NCBI RefSeq assembly: GCF_000332315.1
Contig: NZ_KB235941.1
Coordinates: forward strand, 433,850 to 497,849
Direction of reading: 5' to 3'
DNA: 64,000 nt
DNA from: Prochlorothrix hollandica PCC 9006 = CALU 1027
GTDB taxonomy: Bacteria > Cyanobacteriota > Cyanobacteriia > Prochlorotrichales > Prochlorotrichaceae
Part shown: one piece after another, positions 7,626-16,628 of the stretch
Layout: each line of letters begins with the position of its first letter
How positions within the stretch are numbered: position 1 is the stretch's first letter
The notes under the pieces: model-generated
Told to the model about the DNA's origin: nothing
Databases searched by the model: none
The model's input: the letters and a program-made list of their open reading frames with translations, nothing else
Position numbers and translations under genes: made by a program

Positions 7626-9203
7626 ATGGCACGGTTGGCGCTGCTGAGTGTATCGGATAAAACAGGCATTGTGGAATTGGCCCGCAGCCTGGTGGACACC
7701 TTTGGCTTTCGCCTCATCAGTAGCGGCGGCACCGCTAAGACCCTGATGGCCGCAGGGCTACCCGTCACCAAGGTTTCCGACTACACCGGTTCCCCGGAAA
7801 TCCTGGGGGGGCGCGTCAAAACCCTACACCCCCGCATCCATGGGGGCATTTTGGCACGGCCTGATCTGGAGGGCGATCGCGCTGATCTCGCCGCCAACGC
7901 CATGGAAGCCATTGACCTGGTGGTGGTGAATCTCTACCCCTTTGAGCAAACCGTGGCCCAAGCCGGGGTGACCCTAGACCAAGCCATCGAAAACATCGAC
8001 ATTGGCGGTCCCACCATGATCCGGGCAGCGGCCAAAAACCATGCTTACCTCACGGTGCTGTGCAACCCCCACCAATACGGGTCTTACCTGCAAGCCCTGG
8101 GGGATCATGATGGCACCATTCCCCTCAGCCTACGCCAGTCTTTTGCCTTGGCGGCTTTTCGCCACACTGCCGCCTACGATCGCGCCATCGTCACCTACCT
8201 CACCGAGACCTTACCTGGGGATTCCGAAGACTCGGCCACCCCTCATTCAGCCCTGCCCAGCACCTGGGATCTCCAGGGGCAACGGGTGCAGTCCCTGCGC
8301 TATGGTGAAAACCCCCACCAAGAGGCCGCCTGGTACCAAACGGGAGCGGTACCCACGGGTTGGGCCGCAGCCCAGCAGATCCAAGGCAAGGAACTGAGCT
8401 ATAACAATTTGGTGGATTTAGAGGCAGCACGGCGGATTATTGCAGAATTTGTCGCCCCCGATCACCCCCCCGCCGTGGCCATCCTCAAGCATAACAATCC
8501 CTGTGGTGTGGCCCTGGGGGATAGCCAACTCCAGGCGTACCAAGCAGCCCTGGCGGCGGATCCTGTTTCCGCCTTTGGGGGCATTGTGGCGTTCAACCAG
8601 CCTCTGGATACCCCCACCGCAGCAGCGATGACGGATCTCTTTTTAGAATGCATTGTGGTCCCTGGCTGTGGGGCTGAGGCGGCGGAGTTGCTCCAGAAGA
8701 AGTCCAAGGTGCGGGTACTGATTTTGCCCGACTTAACCACAGGGCCGGTAGCGATGCCTAAACCCATTGCTGGGGGCTTTTTGTTGCAAAATGCCGATAC
8801 CCAAATGGAATTGCCGGATCAGTGGCAAATTGTGACCCAAGCCCAGCCCACGGCGGCCCAACTGGAGGAGCTATTGTTTGCCTGGAAAGTGGTGAAGCAT
8901 GTGAAGTCCAATGCCATTGTGGTCAGCCGCGATCGCGCCACCGCTGGGGTGGGGGCGGGCCAAATGAACCGGGTCGGTTCCGTCAAAATTGCCCTGGAAC
9001 AGGCGGGGGAGAAGGCCCAGGGTGCTGTGCTGTCCAGTGATGCCTTTTTCCCCTTTGATGACTCTGTGCGCACCGCTGCCGCCGCAGGCATTGCCGCCAT
9101 TATTCAACCGGGGGGCAGTATGCGGGACAAGGATTCGATCGCTGCCGCCGATGAGTTGGGGTTGGTCATGGTGTTGACCGGCGTGCGGCACTTTTTGCAT
9201 TAG
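7626..9203 (+). CDS. purH: Bifunctional AICAR transformylase/IMP cyclohydrolase
   Basis: A 525-residue PurH catalysing the last two steps of IMP synthesis in the cytoplasm. The N-terminal IMP cyclohydrolase domain begins MARLALLSVSDKTGIVELAR and has the MGS-like fold with SSGGTAKTL, GGRVKTLHPRIHGG and NIDIGGPTMIRAAAKN. The AICAR transformylase domain carries RYGENPHQEAAWY, KHNNPCGVA, SNAIVV and the ending DAFFPFDDSVRTAAAAG. The ATG at 7626 is chosen because GAGGAG lies six bases upstream. An open extension to 7536 is Trp-rich and unlike the family. It is a stand-alone gene of normal length. Confidence 0.97.
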   Translation: MARLALLSVSDKTGIVELARSLVDTFGFRLISSGGTAKTLMAAGLPVTKVSDYTGSPEILGGRVKTLHPRIHGGILARPDLEGDRADLAANAMEAIDLVVVNLYPFEQTVAQAGVTLDQAIENIDIGGPTMIRAAAKNHAYLTVLCNPHQYGSYLQALGDHDGTIPLSLRQSFALAAFRHTAAYDRAIVTYLTETLPGDSEDSATPHSALPSTWDLQGQRVQSLRYGENPHQEAAWYQTGAVPTGWAAAQQIQGKELSYNNLVDLEAARRIIAEFVAPDHPPAVAILKHNNPCGVALGDSQLQAYQAALAADPVSAFGGIVAFNQPLDTPTAAAMTDLFLECIVVPGCGAEAAELLQKKSKVRVLILPDLTTGPVAMPKPIAGGFLLQNADTQMELPDQWQIVTQAQPTAAQLEELLFAWKVVKHVKSNAIVVSRDRATAGVGAGQMNRVGSVKIALEQAGEKAQGAVLSSDAFFPFDDSVRTAAAAGIAAIIQPGGSMRDKDSIAAADELGLVMVLTGVRHFLH

Positions 9204-9288
9204 TGCCTTTTGCATGAGTGCATTAGCCTGTGACTGATCGCCAACTCAGGTTAACCTAGACCCAACTTGCTTCACCCCTGGACGATCG

Positions 9289-10011
9289 ATGCCTAAACTC
9301 TGGTTGAATATTCTCCTGCTGCTCAGCCTGCTCCTGTCCAGTTGCAGCCCCTCATCCCTGCGCAATCCCTGCAACAAGCATTTACCCCAGGGTTTACCTA
9401 AGGGCACCAAGGCCAGTAACCAGCTACTGGTGCGGGATATTTATTGTCTGTCCAACAATGGCACCACAAAATTTGCCGATTGGGTGGCCTATCGCCTTGA
9501 TGCCAGCATTCTCACCGGCAGTGCTAGCCAAAAACGGGACTGGCAAGCAGACCCCGATCTGGATCCGGCAGTGACCCTGGAGCCAGAGGACTACCGGGGT
9601 GCCCACGAAGCCTTAGGCACCGATCGCGGCCACCTCGCCCCCCTGGCCAGTTTCCGAGGAGCCAACTGGATCCAGGTCAATTACCTCAGCAACATTACGC
9701 CCCAACGCTCCCAACTCAACCAGGGGGTTTGGCAGGAATTGGAACAACAGGTGCGGGACTGGGCCAGACAGGGGACGGTGTATGTGATTACGGGCACGGC
9801 CTATCTCAAGCCTGAACCCCCGTTGCCCCAGGCCGATGAACCCCATGTGGTACCCTCCGGGTTTTGGAAAGTGGTGACCCATAACGGGCAGGTAAGCGCC
9901 TATTTCTTTGATCAAGACAGTTCTGCCCAGGATCCCAAAGAGGGCGAAATACCCTTAGAAAACTTGGAGCGGTTGGTAAAGCTGGATTTTGCCGAAAATG
10001 GTTACAAATAG
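9289..10011 (+). CDS. DNA/RNA non-specific endonuclease (NUC1 family), lipoprotein
   Basis: A 240-residue secreted nuclease of the ββα-metal (NUC1/EndA) family. A hydrophobic leader ends in the lipobox LLLSSC (Cys at about residue 19), so it is probably membrane-anchored outside the cytoplasm. The catalytic motif DRGHLAPLASF supplies the general-base His, and NYLSNITPQRSQLNQGVW supplies the Mg-binding Asn. SDYY/GTAYL-type core strands follow. The family degrades DNA and RNA for nutrient scavenging or DNA uptake. Start ATG at 9289; no operon partner. Family assignment is strong; biological role inferred. Confidence 0.9.
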   Translation: MPKLWLNILLLLSLLLSSCSPSSLRNPCNKHLPQGLPKGTKASNQLLVRDIYCLSNNGTTKFADWVAYRLDASILTGSASQKRDWQADPDLDPAVTLEPEDYRGAHEALGTDRGHLAPLASFRGANWIQVNYLSNITPQRSQLNQGVWQELEQQVRDWARQGTVYVITGTAYLKPEPPLPQADEPHVVPSGFWKVVTHNGQVSAYFFDQDSSAQDPKEGEIPLENLERLVKLDFAENGYK

Positions 10012-10397
10012 CGGTGGTTCACAGCCCTATGCTTCCAATCCTCCCCTGGGTTAAGAGTCAGTTGGGCTTAAGGATCAGGGGGCAGCGTTGATTGCCCCTG
10101 GATCCCGATGCGTTCAGGATGGCAACGGGGGGGGGGTGGCAAAAGGCCCAGGGGTGGCCAGGGGTGAGGGTTGGGCCTGCCATTCAGGCCGCACCATCCT
10201 GGGGTAAACTGGAGACCAGTGTCCCCAGACCAGTGTCCCCAGACCAGTGTCCCCAGACCAGTGTCCCCAGAGCACCGTCTCCCTCTGGCCAGGGATTTCC
10301 TGCCCCAGGTTTTCGCCGCGATCGGGGGTTGCCCTGACCTGTTTTTTTGTCCTTACCCTGCCCTTACCCTGCCCTTACCCTTTTTCAGAGTCTCGCC
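10012..10397. repeat. Intergenic region with 14-bp tandem repeat upstream of sdhB
   Basis: Four exact copies of AGACCAGTGTCCCC occupy 10213-10268. A shorter CTTACCCTGCC reiteration (about 10352-10380) sits just before the sdhB ATG. Both keep several frames open and create false N-terminal extensions. No gene is supported. The sdhB promoter should lie here. Confidence 0.75.
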
Positions 10398-11402
10398 ATG
10401 GAAGTGATCCTCCAAGTCCTGCGCCAACAGCCCCAGCAAGCCCCTCGGATGCAGCGCTATACCCTAGAGGTGCAACCGGGTACCACGATTTTGGAATGTC
10501 TGAACCGGGTTAAGTGGGAGCAGGACGGGAGTCTGGCCTATCGCAAGAATTGCCGCAATACCATCTGTGGCAGTTGCGCCATGGGTATCAATGGCCGATC
10601 GGCCCTGGCTTGCAAAGAAAATGTGGGCAGCGAAATCCAGCGCCTGGAAGCGGGGGGCGTGTTGCAAACCGAGGACGATCGCCCCATTTTCACTGTCACT
10701 CCCATGGGCAATATGCCGGTGATTAAGGATTTAGTGGTGGATATGAAGGGGTTTTGGCAGGATCTGAAGGCGGTGGATCCCTATGTCAGCACTGCATCCC
10801 GACAGATTCCAGAACGGGAGTTTTTGCAAACCCCAGACCAACGGGCTAAGCTCAATCAAATGGGCAATTGCATCCTCTGCGGCGCTTGCTATGCGGAATG
10901 TAATGCCAAGGAAGTGAACCCGGCCTTTCCCGGTCCCCATGCGTTGGCGAAGGCTTATCGCACTTGGGTAGACTCCCGGGACGATCGCACGGAAGAACGC
11001 CTGGAGCAGTACAACCAAGGCACAGCGGGGGTGTGGGGCTGTACCCGCTGCTATGCCTGTAATGCGGTCTGCCCCATGGATGTGGATCCCTATGATCAAA
11101 TCGGCAAGTTAAAGCAACAGATTTTGCACCGCAAAGGGGATCAGGACAGCCGATCGATCCGCCACCGCAAGGCCATGGTGGATTTGGTCAAAGAAGGGGG
11201 CTGGGTGGATGAGCGCAAGTTTGGGGTGCGGGTGGTGAGCAATACTTTCCGGGATTTGCCAGGGTTATTCAGCCTCGGCCCGTTGGGCTTGCGGATGTTG
11301 GTGCGGGGTAAGTTTCCCTTTACCTTTGAAGCGTCTGAGGGCACGGCGGAGGTGCGATCGCTGATTGAGGCGGTGCAAGCCCTACCCCACGAGGATAAAT
11401 AG
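10398..11402 (+). CDS. sdhB: Succinate dehydrogenase/fumarate reductase iron-sulfur subunit
   Basis: A 334-residue SdhB carrying the electron-transfer clusters of complex II. The N-terminal ferredoxin-type [2Fe-2S] cysteines are in CRNTICGSCAMG with a later ALAC. Two further cysteine motifs, CILCGACYAEC and CTRCYACNAVCPMDVDPYD, hold the [4Fe-4S] and [3Fe-4S] clusters. It probably works at the thylakoid or plasma membrane with an SdhA encoded elsewhere. The ATG at 10398 starts MEVILQVLRQQ, where homology should begin. The stop codon lies inside a 15-bp tandem repeat (11394-11438). Cyanobacteria commonly scatter sdhA and sdhB. Confidence 0.93.
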   Translation: MEVILQVLRQQPQQAPRMQRYTLEVQPGTTILECLNRVKWEQDGSLAYRKNCRNTICGSCAMGINGRSALACKENVGSEIQRLEAGGVLQTEDDRPIFTVTPMGNMPVIKDLVVDMKGFWQDLKAVDPYVSTASRQIPEREFLQTPDQRAKLNQMGNCILCGACYAECNAKEVNPAFPGPHALAKAYRTWVDSRDDRTEERLEQYNQGTAGVWGCTRCYACNAVCPMDVDPYDQIGKLKQQILHRKGDQDSRSIRHRKAMVDLVKEGGWVDERKFGVRVVSNTFRDLPGLFSLGPLGLRMLVRGKFPFTFEASEGTAEVRSLIEAVQALPHEDK

Positions 11403-11438
11403 ATTTGGGATAAATAGATTTGGGATAAATAGATTTGG
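11394..11438 (+). repeat. 15-bp tandem repeat containing the sdhB stop codon
   Basis: Three copies of GATAAATAGATTTGG. The sdhB TAG (11400-11402) is in the first copy, so the repeat duplicated the gene's 3' end. It is followed by the AAACCGGGG-family repeat at 11446-11558. Confidence 0.9.
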
Positions 11439-11696
11439 TTTTTCGGGTGTCGAGATCCCCGGTTTCTGTCCCAAAAGTTTGTCCCTGGGTGTCGAGATCC
11501 CCGGTTTCTGTCCCAAAACCCAACAGTCTGGACTTTGGCCCATAAGAAACCGGGGATATGGGCATTGAAAAACTCAGCCGGGACGATCGGGGTGCTTAAG
11601 ATCGCTGTATCTAACAATACAGAAACTGATTCCTGAGACTGTAAGGATTGTTTAAGAAATTAAATCAAATATTCAAGATCCAGTCCTCTCCGATTC

Positions 11697-11799
11697 TACA
11701 GCAGTCCTCAATGGGTCGTATGGTGTGCGCCCGGAGGACACACACCACCCAAGGGGTTGCAAAGATCGAGAGCCTTACAACTGATTTAGGGTTGCTGTA
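11697..11799. mobile_element. 103-bp palindromic MITE-like element, copy B
   Basis: Opposite orientation to copy A: begins TACAGCAGTCCTCAAT and ends ATTTAGGGTTGCTGTA. The inner hairpin is weaker because of changes (GTGTGCGCCC / GGACACACAC). Confidence 0.85.
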
Positions 11800-11924
11800 G
11801 TTTTGGTGATAGAGATCGAGATCTTGAGGTTCAACGATGAAATTTCAACTGCGCAATGGCTGCATCAGCAGCCAGCAATAGGTACTCCCATAATCTGGTT
11901 AAAGTTTCCTCAAATTATCTGTTT

Positions 11925-12061
11925 GTAATGGGCACCTCGAAAAATCCAAATTTCACCGGGCACCTCGAAAAATCCAAATTCTCGCCCCTGTACCAACGCA
12001 AGAATAGGGGTTGGGTTGGGCGGCGAAGCCGCCCAACCCAATTAATTGAGGTGCCCATTAC
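11925..12061. mobile_element. Inverted-repeat element with CACCTCGA ends (second small family)
   Basis: Starts GTAATGGGCACCTCGA and ends TTGAGGTGCCCATTAC, nearly perfect 16-bp terminal inverted repeats. The left arm is duplicated internally (GGGCACCTCGAAAAATCCAA twice). The core is a hairpin, TTGGGCGGC / GCCGCCCAA. Another copy lies at 16639-16735 and a right-end remnant near 63345-63382. Confidence 0.75.
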
Positions 12062-12267
12062 TTTCTCTTAATTGCTTTCATCGATTGCTTTCATCGATGG
12101 AATTTCGACAAAAATCGTCCTTGTGGTGACTGTTCTATGGGCAGTCAAAATATGGGTTAGCCTCGAAGAATTTCATGGCAGTTAGACCCAAAAAAATTAG
12201 GTGATACCCGCTACCCCGTGCGTGTCAGGTAAGTTATCCAGTAAGTTATCCAAGGAATAGAAAGCTA

Positions 12268-13908
12268 GTGATTATCGACTTGCAAAACAATTCCAATCGA
12301 CAGGCTGTAAACCTCTCATCCCTGGGGCAATTAGCCCAAAATCCCCAGTGTTTCTGTCAAGATTACCAAGGTCGTTCTGCCCCACTGAGCCATTGGGAAT
12401 TCATGCAAACCATGCCCCAGGATCCCCTGGATATGGTCAATGACTTATCGAAAATGGGTCTCTTTAAGGCCGATGCGTTTAAGGTAGCCGACAGCATTAC
12501 GGGTCAAGAATTGCGTCAGGCTCTGTTTCTGAAAATGGCCGCGAAGGGTGACCCCAAACGGGAACGTTTAGTGGTGGAACTGGCTAAACAGGCGGGGGGT
12601 TTGGATAATGCATTCGCAGCGGCCTTTGGACCCCAGTCTGGTCAGTTTTTTGCCGACTCTATTCGTGCCAGTCAGTTCACCCGTCGAGAGTTTCTGCGGA
12701 ACCTGGCGATCGGAGCCGCCATGGTCACCCTAGCTAACTGTGCCAAAGCCCCCGATGAATCAACGCCGACACCGGGCGAATCCGTTGCCCCGGTGGAAGG
12801 GCTGGAAAAAACCGATCTGCAAATTGGCTTTATTCCTATCACCTGTGCCACTCCCATCATTATGTCAGAACCCCTAGGGTTCTACAAAAAGTATGGTTTC
12901 AATGCCAAAGTGGTGAAAATGCCCAGTTGGGGCGCTGTCCGGGATTCAGCGATCGCTGGGGAACTGGATGCCTACCACATGCTCGCCCCCATGCCCATTG
13001 CCATGACCCTGGGGCTGGGATCCGGTGCCTTTGGGGTGAAACTGGCCAGCATTGAAAATATCAACGGTCAAGCCATTACCATTGCCGAGCGCCACAAGGG
13101 CAAGATTAATGGACCAGCGGACTTCAAGGGATTTGTCTTGGGGGTTCCCTTCCCTTACTCCATGCACAATCTGTTGCTGCGCTACTACCTGGCTACCGGC
13201 GGTCTTGATCCCGACAAAGATGTACAAATCCGCCCCGTTCCCCCCCCCGATAGCATTGCCCAGTTGGTGGCCGGTGACATTGATGCTTACCTGATGCCCG
13301 ATCCCTTTAACCAGCGGGCGGTTTATGAGGGGGCAGGCTTTATTCACAAAATCACCAAAGATATCTGGCCCGGTCACCCCTGCTGTGCCTTTGCCGCCAG
13401 TGATGCTTGGATTGGTGAGAATCCCAACACTTTCCGTGCCCTCAACAAGGCCATTATTGAAGCGGCGGGGTATGCCCAGGATCCAGCGAACCGTCCTGAA
13501 ATTGCCAAAGCGATCTCCGATCGAGCCTTCCTCAATCAACCCGTGGAAGTGGTGGAAGCAGTGCTGACGGGTAAGTTTGACGATGGCAATGGCAATACCC
13601 TGGATATCCCCGATCGTATTGGTTTTGACCCCTATCCTTGGCAAAGTTTTGCCAACTGGATCTCCTCCCAATTGATTCGTTGGGACTTGCAGGATGATGG
13701 CAAGGTGGCGGAAGTCATTACCCCTGACACCTACAACACCGTGGGCGAAAATGTGTTTTTAACCGACCTGGCTCGGGAACTGGCCATTGAAGTGGGACAA
13801 ACGCCACCGGAGGAAATCTACCGCATCGAGAAACTGGCCTACGACGAGTTTGATCCCGCTGATCCCAGCACCTATGTTCAGGCTCAAATTGATAAGTACG
13901 GCGTTTAG
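12268..13908 (+). CDS. cynA: Cyanate/nitrate-type ABC transporter substrate-binding protein, Tat lipoprotein with N-terminal extension
   Basis: A 546-residue NrtA/CmpA/SsuA-like binding protein. The twin-arginine motif FTRREFLRNL lies at residues 137-146 and a lipobox TLANC ends at Cys158, so the mature protein is a periplasmic lipoprotein. The binding fold follows from LQIGFIPITCATPIIMSEPL to the C-terminus, with GHPCCAFAASDAW near the ligand site. About 136 residues precede the Tat motif, which is unusual for the family. GTG at 12268 has AAGGA 11 bases upstream; an ATG at 12403 is possible but would still leave a long extension. Cyanate specificity is inferred from cynB, cynD and cynS downstream. 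Confidence 0.85.
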   Translation: MIIDLQNNSNRQAVNLSSLGQLAQNPQCFCQDYQGRSAPLSHWEFMQTMPQDPLDMVNDLSKMGLFKADAFKVADSITGQELRQALFLKMAAKGDPKRERLVVELAKQAGGLDNAFAAAFGPQSGQFFADSIRASQFTRREFLRNLAIGAAMVTLANCAKAPDESTPTPGESVAPVEGLEKTDLQIGFIPITCATPIIMSEPLGFYKKYGFNAKVVKMPSWGAVRDSAIAGELDAYHMLAPMPIAMTLGLGSGAFGVKLASIENINGQAITIAERHKGKINGPADFKGFVLGVPFPYSMHNLLLRYYLATGGLDPDKDVQIRPVPPPDSIAQLVAGDIDAYLMPDPFNQRAVYEGAGFIHKITKDIWPGHPCCAFAASDAWIGENPNTFRALNKAIIEAAGYAQDPANRPEIAKAISDRAFLNQPVEVVEAVLTGKFDDGNGNTLDIPDRIGFDPYPWQSFANWISSQLIRWDLQDDGKVAEVITPDTYNTVGENVFLTDLARELAIEVGQTPPEEIYRIEKLAYDEFDPADPSTYVQAQIDKYGV

Positions 13909-14195
13909 GGACTCTCCCTAGGCGGGTTGATTGACAAAAAACGATCGTTTAGCGATCGCTGTCGGTTAGGTTGAGGCACGAAACCCAATAGCCACAATGG
14001 TTGTGTTGGGTTTCGCAAGGCTCAACCCAACCTACGGGAAAATGTACAGGTCTGGTTCCCACTCCTTGAGAGAAGGAGAGACAAATTAAACTCCCTCTCC
14101 CAGGAAGAGAAAGCTTTAGGGTGAAGGTAGCCAACCTGAGAGGCACCCAGGAAAAAGTAATACGATGATTCAGAATAGGAACTTCAGATCACCCC
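13909..14195. repeat. Spacer with GTTAGGTTGAGG-type inverted repeat
   Basis: Between cynA and cynB. A dispersed inverted repeat at about 13961-14035 carries GTCGGTTAGGTTGAGGCACG, then CTCAACCCAACCTAC at the far end. A CTCCTTGAGAGAAGGAG / CTCCCTCTCCC stretch follows at about 14060-14105. No gene. The hairpins could reduce transcription from cynA into cynB. Confidence 0.6.
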
Positions 14196-15014
14196 ATGGC
14201 TAACCGTTCAGCCCAAGATTTACAAAATCCCTTTATCAACGAAACCACTAAATCCATTGCCTTATTTCTCGCTTCCCTAGGAACCTTTCTCCTGTTTTGG
14301 GAAATTGGGTCCAATATGGAGCTGTTTGCCAAGGGGATGCCCAACGCGAGTACCACCCTCAAGGAGTTGTGGTGGTGGATAACCCATCCCTTCTTTGACA
14401 ATGGTCCCAATGATAAGGGCATCGGTTGGAACCTTCTCATTAGTTTACGGCGGGTGGGCATTGGCTATACGGCTGCGTCTTTAATTGCTGTGCCCCTGGG
14501 GGTGATGATTGGTATTTCTAAGGTGGCTTACCGGGCCTTTAACCCCTATGTGCAACTGTTGAAACCGGTTTCTCCCCTGGCCTGGTTACCTTTGGGTCTT
14601 TATATTTTCCGAGATTCAGAACAAACAGGAATTTTTATTATCCTGATTTCCAGTATTTGGCCCACGTTAATTAATACGGCCTTTGGGGTTGCCAATGTTA
14701 ATCCAGAATATCTAGATGTGGCCCGTTCCCTCGGAACTCCTCGGTTGCGTACCATTTTCAAGGTGATTATTCCCGCTGCTTTACCCAATATTGTGTCGGG
14801 TCTACGCATCAGCATGGGGATTGCTTGGTTGGTGATTGTGGCGGCAGAAATGCTGTTGGGAACTGGTTTGGGCTACTTTATTTGGAATGAATGGAATAAC
14901 CTTTACATTCCCAATATTCTAGTGGCCATCTTCATCATTGGCATTGTGGGATTGCTCCTGGATAGTATCTTTGGTGCATTGGAAAACTTAGTGTCATTTG
15001 GGCGTAAAGCATGA
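14196..15014 (+). CDS. cynB: Cyanate/nitrate-type ABC transporter permease
   Basis: A 272-residue permease of the NrtB/SsuC family (BPD_transp_1) with about six membrane helices, including SIALFLASLGTFLLFWEIG, AASLIAVPLGVMIGIS, FIILISSIWPTLINT and IFIIGIVGLLLDSIF. The coupling-loop EAA-like motif is YLDVARSLGTPRLRTIFKVI, which contacts the ATPase. The gene overlaps cynD by four bases (ATGA), so translation is coupled. With CynA and CynD it forms the plasma-membrane importer. The substrate is inferred from the cynS gene that follows. Confidence 0.9.
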   Translation: MANRSAQDLQNPFINETTKSIALFLASLGTFLLFWEIGSNMELFAKGMPNASTTLKELWWWITHPFFDNGPNDKGIGWNLLISLRRVGIGYTAASLIAVPLGVMIGISKVAYRAFNPYVQLLKPVSPLAWLPLGLYIFRDSEQTGIFIILISSIWPTLINTAFGVANVNPEYLDVARSLGTPRLRTIFKVIIPAALPNIVSGLRISMGIAWLVIVAAEMLLGTGLGYFIWNEWNNLYIPNILVAIFIIGIVGLLLDSIFGALENLVSFGRKA

Positions 15015-15907
15015 GTATTGGTCTTCGATCTAGCCCTTCCAGGGTCTCTGAAGTGGCTACTTCTGCCCATTTATCTATTCGTAATGTCAGTAAGGTGTTC
15101 CCCGGCAAGGGGGGGCTGTTTAATAAACTAACCGGCAAAACCACCTCGGATTTTGTGGCGATCGAAGACATGAGTTTGGAGATTGAACCCAATACGTTTG
15201 TCTCGATTATTGGTCCCTCAGGCTGTGGCAAATCCACCTTACTCAACATCATTGCCGGTCTCTCGGTTCCAACCCAGGGCACCTTACTTTTAAATGACGA
15301 ACCAATCCGAGGGCCGGGGGCCGATCGGGGAATTGTGTTCCAAAACTATGCCCTGATGCCTTGGATGACGGTGGAGGGAAATGTGCGTTTTGCGGTGGAA
15401 ACCGTCAACCCCAAACTGTCTGCGGGTCAGCAGCGGGAAATTGTTCGTAATGCCTTGGAATTGGTCAATCTAACGGGGGCGGCTCGCAAGCATCCCCATG
15501 AAATTTCTGGGGGCATGAAACAGCGGGTGGGTATTGCCCGTGCCTTAGCCATTAACCCCAAAATTCTCCTAATGGATGAACCCTTTGGGGCACTAGATAC
15601 CTTGACGCGGGGATTTCTTCAGGATGAAATTGAGCGAATTTGGGAACAGGATCGCAAAACGGTGGTGATGATTACCCACAGCATTGCTGAAGCCCTGTTG
15701 CTGTCCGATAAAATTGTGATGATGACCCGGGGACCGGCGGCAAGTATTGCTAAGGTTTTAGATGTGCCGTTCCCTCGGCCCCGCGATCGGGAAACCATTG
15801 ATGAACATCCGGCTTACCACGATCTGAAAACCGAGATGGAACATCATTTAACCCTAGAAACCCGTGCTGTTGAGGAAGCCCGGATTCAGAAGCTCTCCAA
15901 GTCATAA
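15011..15907 (+). CDS. cynD: Cyanate/nitrate-type ABC transporter ATPase
   Basis: A 298-residue ATPase of the NrtD/SsuB class. Walker A is GPSGCGKST, the signature is EISGGMKQRVGIARAL, Walker B is ILLMDEPFGALD and the H-loop is ITHSIAEAL. It lacks the C-terminal solute-binding domain found in NrtC, so a single NrtD-like subunit probably homodimerises under CynB. It overlaps cynB by four bases. Its stop codon touches a 14-bp tandem repeat (15907-15976). The 270-base spacer before cynS leaves open whether cynS shares the transcript. Confidence 0.92.
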   Translation: MSIGLRSSPSRVSEVATSAHLSIRNVSKVFPGKGGLFNKLTGKTTSDFVAIEDMSLEIEPNTFVSIIGPSGCGKSTLLNIIAGLSVPTQGTLLLNDEPIRGPGADRGIVFQNYALMPWMTVEGNVRFAVETVNPKLSAGQQREIVRNALELVNLTGAARKHPHEISGGMKQRVGIARALAINPKILLMDEPFGALDTLTRGFLQDEIERIWEQDRKTVVMITHSIAEALLLSDKIVMMTRGPAASIAKVLDVPFPRPRDRETIDEHPAYHDLKTEMEHHLTLETRAVEEARIQKLSKS

Positions 15908-15976
15908 ACTGATGCCTGAACACCGATGCCTGAGCACCGATGCCTGAACACCGATGCCTGAACACCGATGCCTGAA
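15907..15976 (+). repeat. 14-bp tandem repeat after cynD, five copies
   Basis: Five units of CACCGATGCCTGAA (the first degenerate, AACTGATGCCTGAA) begin at the last base of the cynD stop. The repeat probably arose from the sequence at the gene end. It separates cynD from the cynS leader. Confidence 0.9.
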
Positions 15977-16184
15977 CCCTAAAAAACCACCTGTCTAGCA
16001 ACCCTAGATAAGGGCCAAGATAACCCTCACTCCCGGCACCTATCTCTCTGAGACAAGGGGATCAGAGTAGTTATCAATGGGGTGGAATCACTATCAGGGC
16101 CATGATCGGGGAATTCAGAGGGTTTAGAATTGGGAACAGGTGGGTTAATCTTTTATTGTGTTGTTAATGTGGAGCGATCGAACC

Positions 16185-16628
16185 ATGGCTATTTCTGCAA
16201 TTACAGAGCAATTATTGGCGGCTAAGAAGGCCAAAGGGGTTAGTTTTACCGACTTAGAGACACTGTTGGGACGGGATGAAGTTTGGATTGCTGCTGTCCT
16301 TTATCTGCAAGCCAGTGCCTCGGAGGAAGAAGCCCAAAAGTTGGTGGAAGCCTTGGGTCTGGGATCTGAATTTGTGGAGGTTTTAACCCAGTACCCCCTC
16401 AAAGGTTCCCTGGAACCCACCATTCCCACAGACCCCCTGATTTATCGCTTTTATGAAATTATGCAGGTCTATGGAATGCCCATTAAGGCGGTGGTTCACG
16501 AGAAGTTTGGGGATGGCATTATGAGCGCGATCGATTTTACGTTGGATGTAGAGAAGGAAGAGGATCCCAAGGGCGATCGGGTTAAGGTGATCATGTGCGG
16601 TAAGTTTTTGCCCTATAAGAAGTGGTGA
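16185..16628 (+). CDS. cynS: Cyanate hydratase (cyanase)
   Basis: A 147-residue cyanase, which converts cyanate plus bicarbonate to carbamate and CO2, releasing ammonia. The N-terminal helical (POU-like) domain runs to about residue 75. The catalytic part carries Arg88 and Glu91 in YRFYEI and Ser114 in GIMSAIDF, matching Arg96, Glu99 and Ser122 of the E. coli enzyme. It ends [10 protein letters not shown] as the family does. ATG 16185 is preferred over the ATG nine codons upstream (16158) because homology begins [11 protein letters not shown]. It follows cynABD, so imported cyanate becomes nitrogen and carbon for the cell. Confidence 0.96.
   Translation: MAISAITEQLLAAKKAKGVSFTDLETLLGRDEVWIAAVLYLQASASEEEAQKLVEALGLGSEFVEVLTQYPLKGSLEPTIPTDPLIYRFYEIMQVYGMPIKAVVHEKFGDGIMSAIDFTLDVEKEEDPKGDRVKVIMCGKFLPYKKW

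Larger units (their letters stand above)
11403..12267. other. Long intergenic region upstream of the cyanate operon
   Basis: 865 bases without a supported gene. In order it holds the rest of the 15-bp repeat, an AAACCGGGG inverted repeat with duplicated left arm (11446-11558), copy B of the 103-bp element (11697-11799) and an inverted-repeat element with CACCTCGA ends (11925-12061). A roughly 200-base unique stretch follows, probably the cynA promoter and leader. The leader has a duplicated GTAAGTTATCCA (12229 and 12241) just before the AAGGA ribosome-binding site. Confidence 0.7.
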
